A DNA stretch of 64,000 nucleotides, taken from positions 8,417,501-8,481,500 of the forward strand of contig NC_083525.1 of the NCBI RefSeq assembly GCF_032362555.1, in the 5' to 3' direction. Below, piece after piece: positions 48,701-57,444 of this stretch. The first letter of the stretch is position 1; each line of letters starts with the position of its first letter. This DNA is from Amyelois transitella (taxonomy: Eukaryota; Arthropoda; Insecta; Lepidoptera; Pyralidae). The position numbers and the translations under genes were made by a program. The notes below the pieces were generated by a model. That model searched no databases, had not been told where the DNA came from, and saw only the letters and a program-made list of their open reading frames with translations.

Positions 48701-51700
48701 CTGAGGTAGGTTTTCTGCGAGAGAATATATATATATTTATATATATACATACATATACTAGCGGACCCGACAGACTTCGGTTTTCTGCGAGAGAATATTT
48801 ATGTATACAGGGTGACATTTAAAACAACTGCATCCTTTTAAACATAGACTATACCCATGCTTCTGAGCTGTTTGAACCTTTTTTTATTTAAATTAAACGT
48901 CATCATTTTCACATTTAAAAAACCTTCAAAAACTGCGTCACACGCTTTAATACAGACCAATACTACAAAAAGAAATTAAAACTAAACAAGTAAATAAATG
49001 TCTGAAAAATAAATTATTTTTCTAGTATCAAGATCAAGTAAAGTACAGAGTTGTCGAGATCGCTCAGCTGAATGAATTGTGTCGTTGACCTCTGAATCTT
49101 ACGCGTCGCTTTTCTGCCGGTCGGGGTGATATGACGTATTTAGGATCGTGGATTTTGATACTTTTATTTTTTTTCGTACTTTCTGAATATGAACCGATAA
49201 TTTTCTTTTAACGTTTTTAAATATCCTTTAGATGAGTAAACTTAACAGTAAAATTTATGCAGTTGAATTAAAAGTCACCCTGTAGAATATGATTATAAGA
49301 AAAATTTTGTTATTTTGTGAGAAATATGAATGTAAATAGAAATATGACGCTAGAAATCTTGTTTGTTTCTGTTAGTAACTTCTTTGTTTCTAACGCAATA
49401 TTATATTTGTTATTTGTTCTTTTTTTATTTGAAATGAAGACTGTCAAGATTTATTTATTTTGTTATACAACGTGTAACGCAGAGAGGGTGTATCATATGA
49501 AGTGGATGGATACTATACCTTAAATAGATTCTTCCTACTTCTACAACTGGTCCTTATCACCATGTTTATAAATGCATCATGTCAAAATAAATTCCTCTTG
49601 CCAAATACATTAAGTGGTGTACTACAACCGCTGTATTATTGGCGTCAATAAATTAAAAAAAAAAAACTGAAATGTCCTTTTTTTTTTCATTTTTCAAATT
49701 GAACATGTCAGTGTTTGGCCGCAGGGCTGCCCGGAGGCGGGCGCGGTGCGCGGCCCGCTGTGGCTGGCGCTGGCGGCGCGCGGCGCGGCGGGCGCGGCGC
49801 CCGTGCTGGCCAGCGCGCCGCGCGGCCCGCACCACGCGCTGCTGCTGGGGCTGCCGCCGCGCTCCCAGCACGAGCCGCGCAAGTCTGCTATATACTATAC
49901 ATACATACATACGGTCACGTCTATATCCCGTGCTGGCCAGCGCGCCGCGCGGCCCGCACCACGCGCTGCTGCTGGGGCTGCCGCCGCGCTCCCAGCACGA
50001 GCCGCGCAAGTCTGCTATATACTATACATACATACATACGGTCACGTCTATATCCCGTGCTGGCCAGCGCGCCGCGCGGCCCGCACCACGCGCTGCTGCT
50101 GGGGCTGCCGCCGCGCTCCCAGCACGAGCCGCGCAAGTCTGCTATATACTATACATACATACATACGGTCACGTCTATATCCCGTGCTGGCCAGCGCGCC
50201 GCGCGGCCCGCACCACGCGCTGCTGCTGGGGCTGCCGCCGCGCTCCCAGCACGAGCCGCGCAAGTCTGCTATATACTATACATACATACATACGGTCACG
50301 TCTATATCCCGTGCTGGCCAGCGCGCCGCGCGGCCCGCACCACGCGCTGCTGCTGGGGCTGCCGCCGCGCTCCCAGCACGAGCCGCGCAAGTCTGCTATA
50401 TACTATACATACATACATACGGTCACGTCTATATCCCGTGCTGGCCAGCGCGCCGCGCGGCCCGCACCACGCGCTGCTGCTGGGGCTGCCGCCGCGCTCC
50501 CAGCACGAGCCGCGCAAGTCTGCTATATACTATACATACATACAGGGTGACATTTAAAACAACTGCATCCTTTTAAACATAGACCATACTCATGCTTCTG
50601 AGCCGTTTGAGCCTATTTTTATTTAAATTAAACGTCATCATTTTCACATTTAAAACACCCTCAAAAACTACGTCACACGCTTTATTAAAGACCAATACTA
50701 CAAAAATAAATTAAAACTAAACATGTAAATAAATGTCTGAAAAATAAATTATTTTTCTAGTATCAAGATCAAGTAAAGTACAGAGTTGTCGAGATCGCTC
50801 AGCTGAATGAATTGTGTCGTTGACCTCTAAATCCTACGCGTCGCTTTTCCGTCGGCCGGGGTGATATTACGTATTTAGGATCGTGGATTTTAATACTTTA
50901 ATTTTTTTTCGTACTTTATGAAATATGAACCGATATTTTTCTTTTAACGTTTTTAAATATCCTTTAGATGAGTACACTTAACAGTTAAATTTATGGAGTT
51001 GAATTAAAAGTCACCCTGTGTACATAGCCATGGTCACGTCTATATCCCTTGCGGGGTAGAGACAACAATACATATGGCACACTCTGATATATACTATACA
51101 TACATACGGTCACGTCTATATCCCAAGCGGGGTGGACAGAGACAACAGGCTTGAAAACACTGAGTGGCCACGTTCAGCTGTTTGGCCTAATGACAGAATT
51201 GAGATTCAAATAGTGATAGGTTGCTCGCCTGTCGCCTAAAAAAGAATGCCAAGTTTGTAAGCCATTCCCTTAATAGCCTTTTACGACATCCATGGGAAAG
51301 AGTGGTCCAAATGTTTTTTGTATTGGTACCGGAAACCACACGGTACACTCTGCTGTACTATATTATACACTAGAGGCTGAACTTCGTCCGCATTGAAACC
51401 ATATCAATCCCGCGGGAACTCCGGGATAAAAAATAGCCTATATGTTATTCTGGGTCTTCAGCTATCTACATACCAAATTTCATCGTAATCGGTTTAGTAG
51501 TTTTTTGCGGTAACAGAGTAACAAACATCCATACTGACGTAAAAACTTTCGCATTTTTAATATTAGTAGGATACACACTTCACAATGTGGTGTACATTCA
51601 CTTCACTCTCAGACCAGAAGGTTGACTGGTAGATGCTGCTTCTAGCATTGAGTCCACCAATTGACCTATACATTTGTATTTTGTACCATTAAGTTGAAAT

Positions 51701-52143
51701 AAATAAATACATACATTTCTTTAATTACTAAAATATATGTGAACTTAGACGGCTTGCTGTTTAAAAAATCGTTCACGTGAGAATTTAACAAATATTTCGC
51801 GCGGACGAAGCTGCGGTTAAAAGATACTTTTGTAATTAAAACATTCACCAGTGAACCGAACAACAATAAAGATTTAACCAACTTATATTTGCGGTCAATA
51901 TGCACACATTTTATAAGAACTGACCTACATATTTAAATTTGTAATGTATTCATTTGAATGTTGTAACTACGATTTCAAAAAAAGAATATGTCCGTTTCCA
52001 GTCTATTCGGCGCGGCGTTTGAGCAGGCGGCGGCTAAATGCGGCGCGTCCATTTCCCTGGACTTTCTGGACTCGTCCGTCATCACGCTGCCGATCGCTCA
52101 GAGACCACAATTTCTGGACGCCCTCACAGCGCTACTGGCTTGA
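42767..52143 (+). CDS. CDC45: Cell division control protein 45 (replicative CMG helicase subunit)
   Basis: Ten exons: 42767-42817, 42909-43199, 43717-43791, 44263-44397, 44939-45124, 45764-45921, 47047-47248, 48511-48705, 49725-49882, 52002-52143. All phases join, giving 530 residues (human about 566). The N-terminus has the DHH-like fold signature LLLVHYDVDAICACKIL and VFFVLDSHKP; an acidic segment follows (NFDDIFRDDEEEEDQPTDSG), then FNYTQFSYFGRP; the C-terminus ends FLDALTALLA, as in the family. CDC45 binds MCM2-7 and GINS to form the replicative helicase. The donor of exon 9 (AA then GTCTGC) is weak and is present six times because the exon end is tandemly amplified (49801-50542). Exons 5-9 are very GC-rich, exons 1-4 AT-rich. 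Introns hold three copies of one TIR element and several CATA elements. Confidence 0.95.
43823..43910 (-). repeat. CATA element fragment in CDC45 intron 3
   Basis: TGGCCTTTCAGTCTTTTCAA through ATTATATGTATGTATGTAAT. Confidence 0.65.
45276..45745. mobile_element. CAGGGTGAC TIR element, copy 1
   Basis: Starts CAGGGTGATATTTTAAACAA, ends AAAAGTCACCCTG, with TA on both sides (Tc1/mariner-like target). It ends 18 bases before CDC45 exon 6. Confidence 0.82.
45970..46425. repeat. Rearranged CATA elements with palindromes in CDC45 intron 6
   Basis: The (CATA) start, a snap-back (46030-46079, 15-nt perfect arms), a plus part and a minus near-complete copy (about 46183-46425) are joined. Confidence 0.7.
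46663..46770 (+). repeat. CATA element fragment
   Basis: TATGATCACGTCTATATCCC through CAGGCTTAATGAT, in CDC45 intron 6. Confidence 0.65.
47390..47648 (+). repeat. CATA element, near full length
   Basis: In CDC45 intron 7; full layout from the CATA tract to CCGGGAACCACACGGCA. Confidence 0.85.
48085..48340 (-). repeat. CATA element, near full length
   Basis: GTGCCGTGTGGTTCCCGG through GATTATATGTATGTA, in CDC45 intron 7. Confidence 0.8.
48808..49282. mobile_element. CAGGGTGAC TIR element, copy 2
   Basis: CAGGGTGACATTTAAAACAA to AAAGTCACCCTG, in CDC45 intron 8, TA-flanked. Confidence 0.85.
49801..50542 (+). repeat. 127-bp tandem array made from the CDC45 exon 9 end, donor and CATA-element start
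   Basis: Units begin at 49801, 49928, 50055, 50182, 50309 and 50436 (the last is cut at about 50542), each a constant 127 bp with essentially no differences visible by eye. Each unit holds 82 nt of CDC45 coding sequence (beginning CCGTGCTGGCC), the donor, a short intron start, and the (CATA)3 plus GGTCACGTCTATATC start of a CATA element. Unit junctions share CCC between exon and repeat, suggesting microhomology. A CAGGGTGAC TIR element interrupts the last unit. Confidence 0.97.
50543..51018. mobile_element. CAGGGTGAC TIR element, copy 3
   Basis: Inserted at a TA in the CATA tract of the last 127-bp array unit in CDC45 intron 9. Same ends as copies 1 and 2. Confidence 0.85.
51019..51350 (+). 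repeat. CATA elements following the CDC45 127-bp array
   Basis: The interrupted start resumes at TACATAGCCATGGTCACG, then a second complete copy runs about 51095-51345. This is the probable source of the intronic part of the array unit. Confidence 0.75.
51370..51571 (-). mobile_element. Helitron-like family 2, diverged copy
   Basis: CTAGAGGCTGAACTTCGTCC through TTTAATATTAGTAGGA, in CDC45 intron 9. Confidence 0.72.
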
Positions 52144-52247
52144 TGTAAGCAGGTATAAAGAGTATTTAGGCTATTCTTTATTTTTTTTTAGTCAAAGTGA
52201 TGTTAATCACCATCAAACAGATTGAAAACATTTATATCTATATCTAT

Positions 52248-52511
52248 ACTAATATGATAAAGCTGCAGAGTTTGTTTGTTTGTTTGAACGCGCTAATCTC
52301 AGGAACTACAGGTTCGAATTGAAAAATTATTTTTGTGTTGAATAGACTATTTATCGAGGAAGGCTTTAGGCTATGTAACATCACGCTGCAACTATTAGGA
52401 GCGAAGAAATAATGGAAAATGTGATAAAAAATCGGGTAAATTATTCATCCTTGAGGGCTTCAATGATGCCGAAAATAACTATTCCACGCGGACGAAGTCG
52501 CGGGTACAGCT
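52248..52511 (+). mobile_element. Helitron-like element, family 1
   Basis: CTATACTAATATGATAAAGC start and GACGAAGTCGCGGGTACAGC end, just downstream of CDC45. Confidence 0.72.
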
Positions 52512-52792
52512 AGTTATGTATAGAATACGAGAGGATTGTATTGAGATGAGTTTTTTTTAATTGCAGTTAGCACGAAACGATGATCCCGCCGCTGCCACCT
52601 GTGTTTACATGCATACTTGCGAAGAGTCTGTTTAAATATGCATTTAGCCTCCTTTTTTAGGTACACACCACCATTACTTGGAAATTGTTAAAAAAATTGT
52701 TGTTCGTCAATATTTCGCCAGGTTAGATGTGATCTGAATTAAAAATTCTTAAAAAATCCATTGATTAAAGAAATGAATCTTAGTTCGAATCG

Positions 52793-53811
52793 TAAATACG
52801 CGCATATGGTTCTCTGCCTTTTCGGCGAAAATCGTTTGGCAGATCATCACTTGCCAATCAACGTTTCGCAAAATTTTATTTCGCGGAATAATCATTTGCC
52901 AACTATATCACTTAATTTTGTTTCATTTCCCAACTTAGGTAACTATTGCCAACTGTACGTTTGGTCTGGCTTTTATAATGACACTTTTCACAAGGCCAAC
53001 TTTCAAGTAGCGAACGTTTCAGTTAGAGTAATATTCATTTAATTTTATGTATTGTTTACCAAATAATATATTATTGTTTTTTTTTTTCCATAATTATTTT
53101 TCTACTGTAGCTAATATTCAAGTGCCCTGTGTAGTGAAACAAAAGCGATTCGGTTCTGGCACTTCGCCGGCCGCTGCCGCGGCACGCTCGCTTCGCTCGC
53201 TCGGCTCGTGCGTTGATGGTCGCAGTTCTAACCTAACCTAACCGATTTCTTTCGATTTCACCTCAACTACGTTAATAAAGGAAACCGTTGCCAACGAGGG
53301 GGAAATAGAAAATATATTAACAGGTGCCCCACCAGAACCTAAGAAAAAAAAAAACTTAGACAAAGACGAAAGAATCAACAGAATTCTTGAACACAAATCT
53401 TCATATTCACATGAAAATTATTAATGTGCATTGCTGCTAATTTAAAGTGTTAATTTTTTTTTGTAATTCTTTAATAAAAATTGCATGTCGAAATTAGTTT
53501 ACAGTACCTTTTTCGTACATTTATATTATGATATTTATATCATAATATAAATGTACTGTTATACAGACGAAACGTTATTCGTCTAAAAGTTGTCTGGCCT
53601 AGTGAAGGATTTGATAAATGATAAGTGCCCGAAACGTGTTCTGTCATTATAATAATGAGCTTAACAATAATTCTACCAAATGAAACGTTATCATACAAAA
53701 ATTTGACAATCTTTAGTTGTCAAAGTGAAAATCAGGCGAACCGTTGTTTGGCAAGTGATAATCCGCTAAACAATTTTCGGCGAGAAGGCAGGATACCACG
53801 CGCATAAATAT
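52793..53811. mobile_element. Foldback element with long, degraded terminal inverted repeats
   Basis: The left arm (GCCTTTTCGGCGAAAATCGT, CATCACTTGCCAATCAACG) pairs with the reverse complement of 53600-53811 (GCCTTCTCGCCGAAAATTGT, TATCACTTGCCAAACAACG) over more than 200 bp. The centre has (CTAAC)3, a GC-rich tract and a 60-codon frame at 53242-53424. There is no recognisable transposase. Confidence 0.7.
53242..53424 (+). other. 60-codon reading frame of unknown origin in the foldback element
   Basis: Reads PISFDFTSTTLIKETVANEG and ends NRILEHKSSYSHENY. It contains a PPEPKKKK basic stretch. No start codon in frame; composition looks protein-like. It could be a captured exon or chance. Confidence 0.35.
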
Positions 53812-54289
53812 GACAATTAATTTTATCAATAACCGATTTTCAATTAATTAATGTTGTAATAATTAAAAATGATCAATCATAAAAATTAATGAATTCCATA
53901 CTGAAATGAATGTTTGAAAACTTATGGAATTGTAGGTTAATTTAGTTTATTATTTATATAGAATTAGATTTTGTAATGAAATAAAATAATTTGAAATAAA
54001 TATATTCTGTTTTATTTCATATACACCTAGTTAACAATTTAGTATTGAGATTTGGAAACATAAAACTTGTAAATTCACATTCACAGCTTCCTTACAAATG
54101 AAAACTAAATCATAAATCTAATTAAATTTCTATGTTTTTCCCTTTATGTTTATATGTATAGTATAGACACATGAAGAACAAAGCTAAAGTTACTATTACT
54201 AAGATTCTTAGCTCTACCCAAGTATTTCGCGTTACTTATTTACCATGTTTAGTTAACAAGACTAAAATAAAAAATTATGAAGTAAACCC

Positions 54290-54425
54290 ACCTCAATTTT
54301 GTTTGCGATCCTCTTATTGTCAGGTTGGCTGGAAGAGATCTGAGATAAGCCTGCCTTCGTACTGTACTAGTGTTTTATATTTGTAATGTACTCCTTTAGT
54401 GAACAATAAAGCATTTACTTACTTA
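54290..54425 (+). mobile_element. LINE 3' tail fragment
   Basis: CAGGTTGGCTGGAAGAGATC through AACAATAAAGCATTTACTTA, a tail type I recall from other lepidopteran LINEs. Confidence 0.5.
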
Positions 54426-54588
54426 TTTACACCCAATTTAATAATTATACTTTGACAAAATAAAATATAAAAGTAAAAAAAAGAACTAAGTATTTTTATA
54501 AAACCACTCATAAGCTAATTTTAAAACTGTAGCACCAAAATTTTAATTGCACTCTGAAATTGTTACAACAACTATTGTTATACTAAAA

Positions 54589-55985
54589 TCAAAATTTTCT
54601 CTTTACAAATCTAGTTATGAGGTTTAAGGCCCACTTCGGCTGGTCGTGAGGGACCATGTGCCCAGCATTGCGCACCAAAACCTCTGTGAGGTTCCCTGCT
54701 CGCTTCACATAACCTGCAACATCATCTCTAACCCTCCAAATTTTTCTCGGTGCCCTCCTATACTCATCTGCTGAGGAAAAGTTGAGATTCCTTAAAAAGT
54801 TCTCTGTCAACGGATAAGCTACAATAATATCTAACTGCCCATTGTAGAACATAATACGATAATGCGATAACAGTTCCGAAATATAAGGTGCTACAGACTT
54901 CAAAATGTCTTTAGCAAGATACAATGCTACATTTTTTGCTTCAGCATTGAATGGTCTCCCGCCCACGTGAACACTTCGTCTGACCTCGTCCTTCTGGAGT
55001 TGCTTCACAAGCGGAGCAACGTCAAGGTCGCCCGAAGCTTGTAGGAAGTTGTAGTAATTGTCAAACCCTGTGTAAGATTTAAAGTATGAAGTGTTGGCCA
55101 CATCTCCATCCATCAGCTGATCCATCAACAGGTCTGCCTGCTCCCAGTTCTCATTTTTGATGTTCTCAGCTATTGTCGATTGGTATTTCTCAAACACTTT
55201 CAACTGAACATCGTCAATTAATCCGTGCTGATATAAATAGTTCCCATAATCTAACTGGTTGATAGGGTCACAGTACCCATTGCCTATAGCCAGCCCTTTC
55301 AAGTTAATCTTCTTTTCATGACCATTTGTATTCTGTTTATGTATTTCCATTCCTAATGCGGGTACTTTCCTGCGTAAGATTCTCCAGTAATATAAAATTC
55401 ATTGTTTCTCAATTTTGGAAATAGTGTCAGAAACTGTTGAAGACTGCTGTAGAGACCTTTGGAGACACAATCCTCGTTAGTGCAGTAGCCTTTCTCGTGA
55501 TCGGTGAAGCTGAACCCGGTACCGACGGGGTTATCAATAAAGAGCAGGTGATAACTCAGCGCCCAATGATGTTTTCGCATTATAAATCCATTATCATTAG
55601 CCGTTATCGGCCCCAATTCTTCGAATAATCCGAATAATGAACTGCCCCCTGGACCACCTTGCAGCCAGAGCAGCACCGGCGCAGATTCATCTCGAGATAT
55701 TGGCGGAAAATACCAAAAATACTGATTAGAGTTGTAAGTTTCGTTGACTGTGAAAAATCCGGCATAGCTTCGACATCCTAACTTTTCAGTAATGGAGACT
55801 TGAGAGAGGTTTTGAGCTAGAGGTATAGATCCCTTCTTTAGGTACGGGGTGAGTATGAGTGGATCACCGGCGTTTCCAAAGCTGGCTTCTAATTTTATGC
55901 GGGGATACACATAGGGAAATACGTGGGCTGTTACTTCTAAACTTAAACAAATAAGAATTTTCGTATATATTAATTTAAGAAACAT
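54589..55985 (-). pseudogene. S10 serine carboxypeptidase 1 (CPVL-like), frame-broken
   Basis: Intronless, minus strand. The upstream part (55985-55353, 210 residues) has a hydrophobic leader (MFLKLIYTKILICLSLEVTA), TYNSNQYFWYFPP, LWLQGGPGGSSLFGLF, IDNPVGTGFSF and the nucleophile motif GESYAGKY. The downstream part (55350-54589) has the family core NLKGLAIGNG, the acid motif YNGQLDIIVAYPLT and the His motif VRNAGHMVPHDQPKWAL. The frame changes right after GESYAGKY: the related genes read GKYVPAL where this one has lost four bases, as if one unit of a GTAC-GTAC pair were dropped. As sequenced, the protein stops two residues later and lacks the catalytic Asp and His. This could be a real null allele, a recent pseudogene or a sequence error; the rest is well conserved, so decay would be recent. 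Lysosomal or secreted peptidase role is by family. Confidence 0.85.
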
Positions 55986-57444
55986 GATGATGATAATAAA
56001 AAGTTCAGATTTGTATTTATTTTATTTGAAATAGGTAGTCGAAATCAAAGTTTAAATTTACGAAACCGCACAGTAAACTTCAACTAGCAAATGATAAAAT
56101 GTCAGAACGACAGTCAGAAGTCAGAAAAGAAAAACAGTTATAGTGACAGTGACTACAGAGACTGTTATGACAGCGAACTCCATGTATTGCCTCAACTTTG
56201 TATGTAAAATCTAGCGTTTTTTTGCATGATCAGGATACAGACATCTTCAAAATTCAATTTTTTTTTCATTAATATGGGACATTGAAAACATCACATATTA
56301 ATTGTCATATTGTTTGCAACATTGGTTGACGTCGAATAAATAACTTAAAACTAATAACTACACTAAAACTAATACTATAAACTAAACGCCATCCAAAAAT
56401 ATAGTTATTTCTATTAGTTTCTTTAAAAACTCTGATTTCACTTGGACAGCGGAGGCAGAAAAACAAACTATAAGTGGAATTTAGACTCACTGACACTGAC
56501 TTTTTTGTCTATGCTGACACTGGCTAATGAATTAGTTTTCAATTAGAACTTAGGTCACGTATCCTGACGCACATTGTTTGCGTCAAAAATGTAAAGAAGC
56601 ACTTAAGAAGTTTGCACTTCAAAAAAGCTAATTAACTACTAAGAAAAGAATAAGAATTTCATGGAAAAGACGTCATAAATGAACCCCAATATCTCAAGAA
56701 GCGTTGGTACTATAGTCAGTTACCCTTGCGGTAGCAAATGTCAGCAGACCTTGTCGGAGTTGACTATTAATAGTTTTGGAAAGCTAGTTTCGATGCGCAA
56801 AGTAAATCCTTGAAGTGAATATAAATCTTTGAATCACCTAGATTAATAAATCCGTAATACAAGTTTAATTCTTCAATGTTCATCCGGAAACTTGTGTAAT
56901 AATAATAAAGTCACTCGAAACCTTCGCGTATATTTTTTTCCATTCCTTATCTAAAAACTTATAAAAGGGCAAAAAAAGCTCATCCGCTGCTAAAACTTAC
57001 TTTGTGATAAAGATTTAAAAATGTACAGAAGTAGATTTCTATTTCTTATAAGGATATACCAAAGTATAGTATGGATTTAAAGCAAAGTACAGACGATTTT
57101 AAGATATATTAGATGATTTAAATATATATTCATGATTCTTTGAAATGATTTAATCACTCTTCGTAATGTATGGACTCACTCATGTTGAGGAATCACTCAA
57201 AAAGTTACATCTCTACTACTTATAGTTTTACTCTTCGTGAAGTTGGTAACACAAAAGTCAAGTCAAAAGAATAACCTATTTGAATTGTGGTGGTAGGGAT
57301 AAGTATGAAAAATTTTTGTAATCAAGTCGTATTTTGTATAATAATAATTTGAGCTGATAACACGAGTTATAAAAATAGACGAGACTTTGTATAAAAGTAA
57401 AAACCGGCTGTTTTTCTCGCAGTTTACTTGATGTAGTAGCGGCA
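55986..57444. other. Upstream region between carboxypeptidases 1 and 2
   Basis: 1.46 kb between divergent genes; a reverse LINE 3' UTR fragment at about 56250-56400, otherwise unique. Confidence 0.5.

Noticed and set aside
49801-50542. CRISPR-like regular array
   Set aside because: Units are identical throughout with no variable spacers, and the sequence is a eukaryotic exon.
49653-50557. Long overlapping reading frames of 276-292 codons, and short reverse frames, over the CDC45 array
   Set aside because: They arise from the 127-bp repeat read in rotating frames; no separate gene is supported.
52761-53042. 93-codon frame in the foldback element's left arm
   Set aside because: It lies in the inverted repeat, and its counterpart in the right arm does not keep the frame.
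53231-53243. Telomere-like CTAACCTAACC
   Set aside because: Fewer than three units, inside a mobile element; too short to suggest a telomere or healing site.
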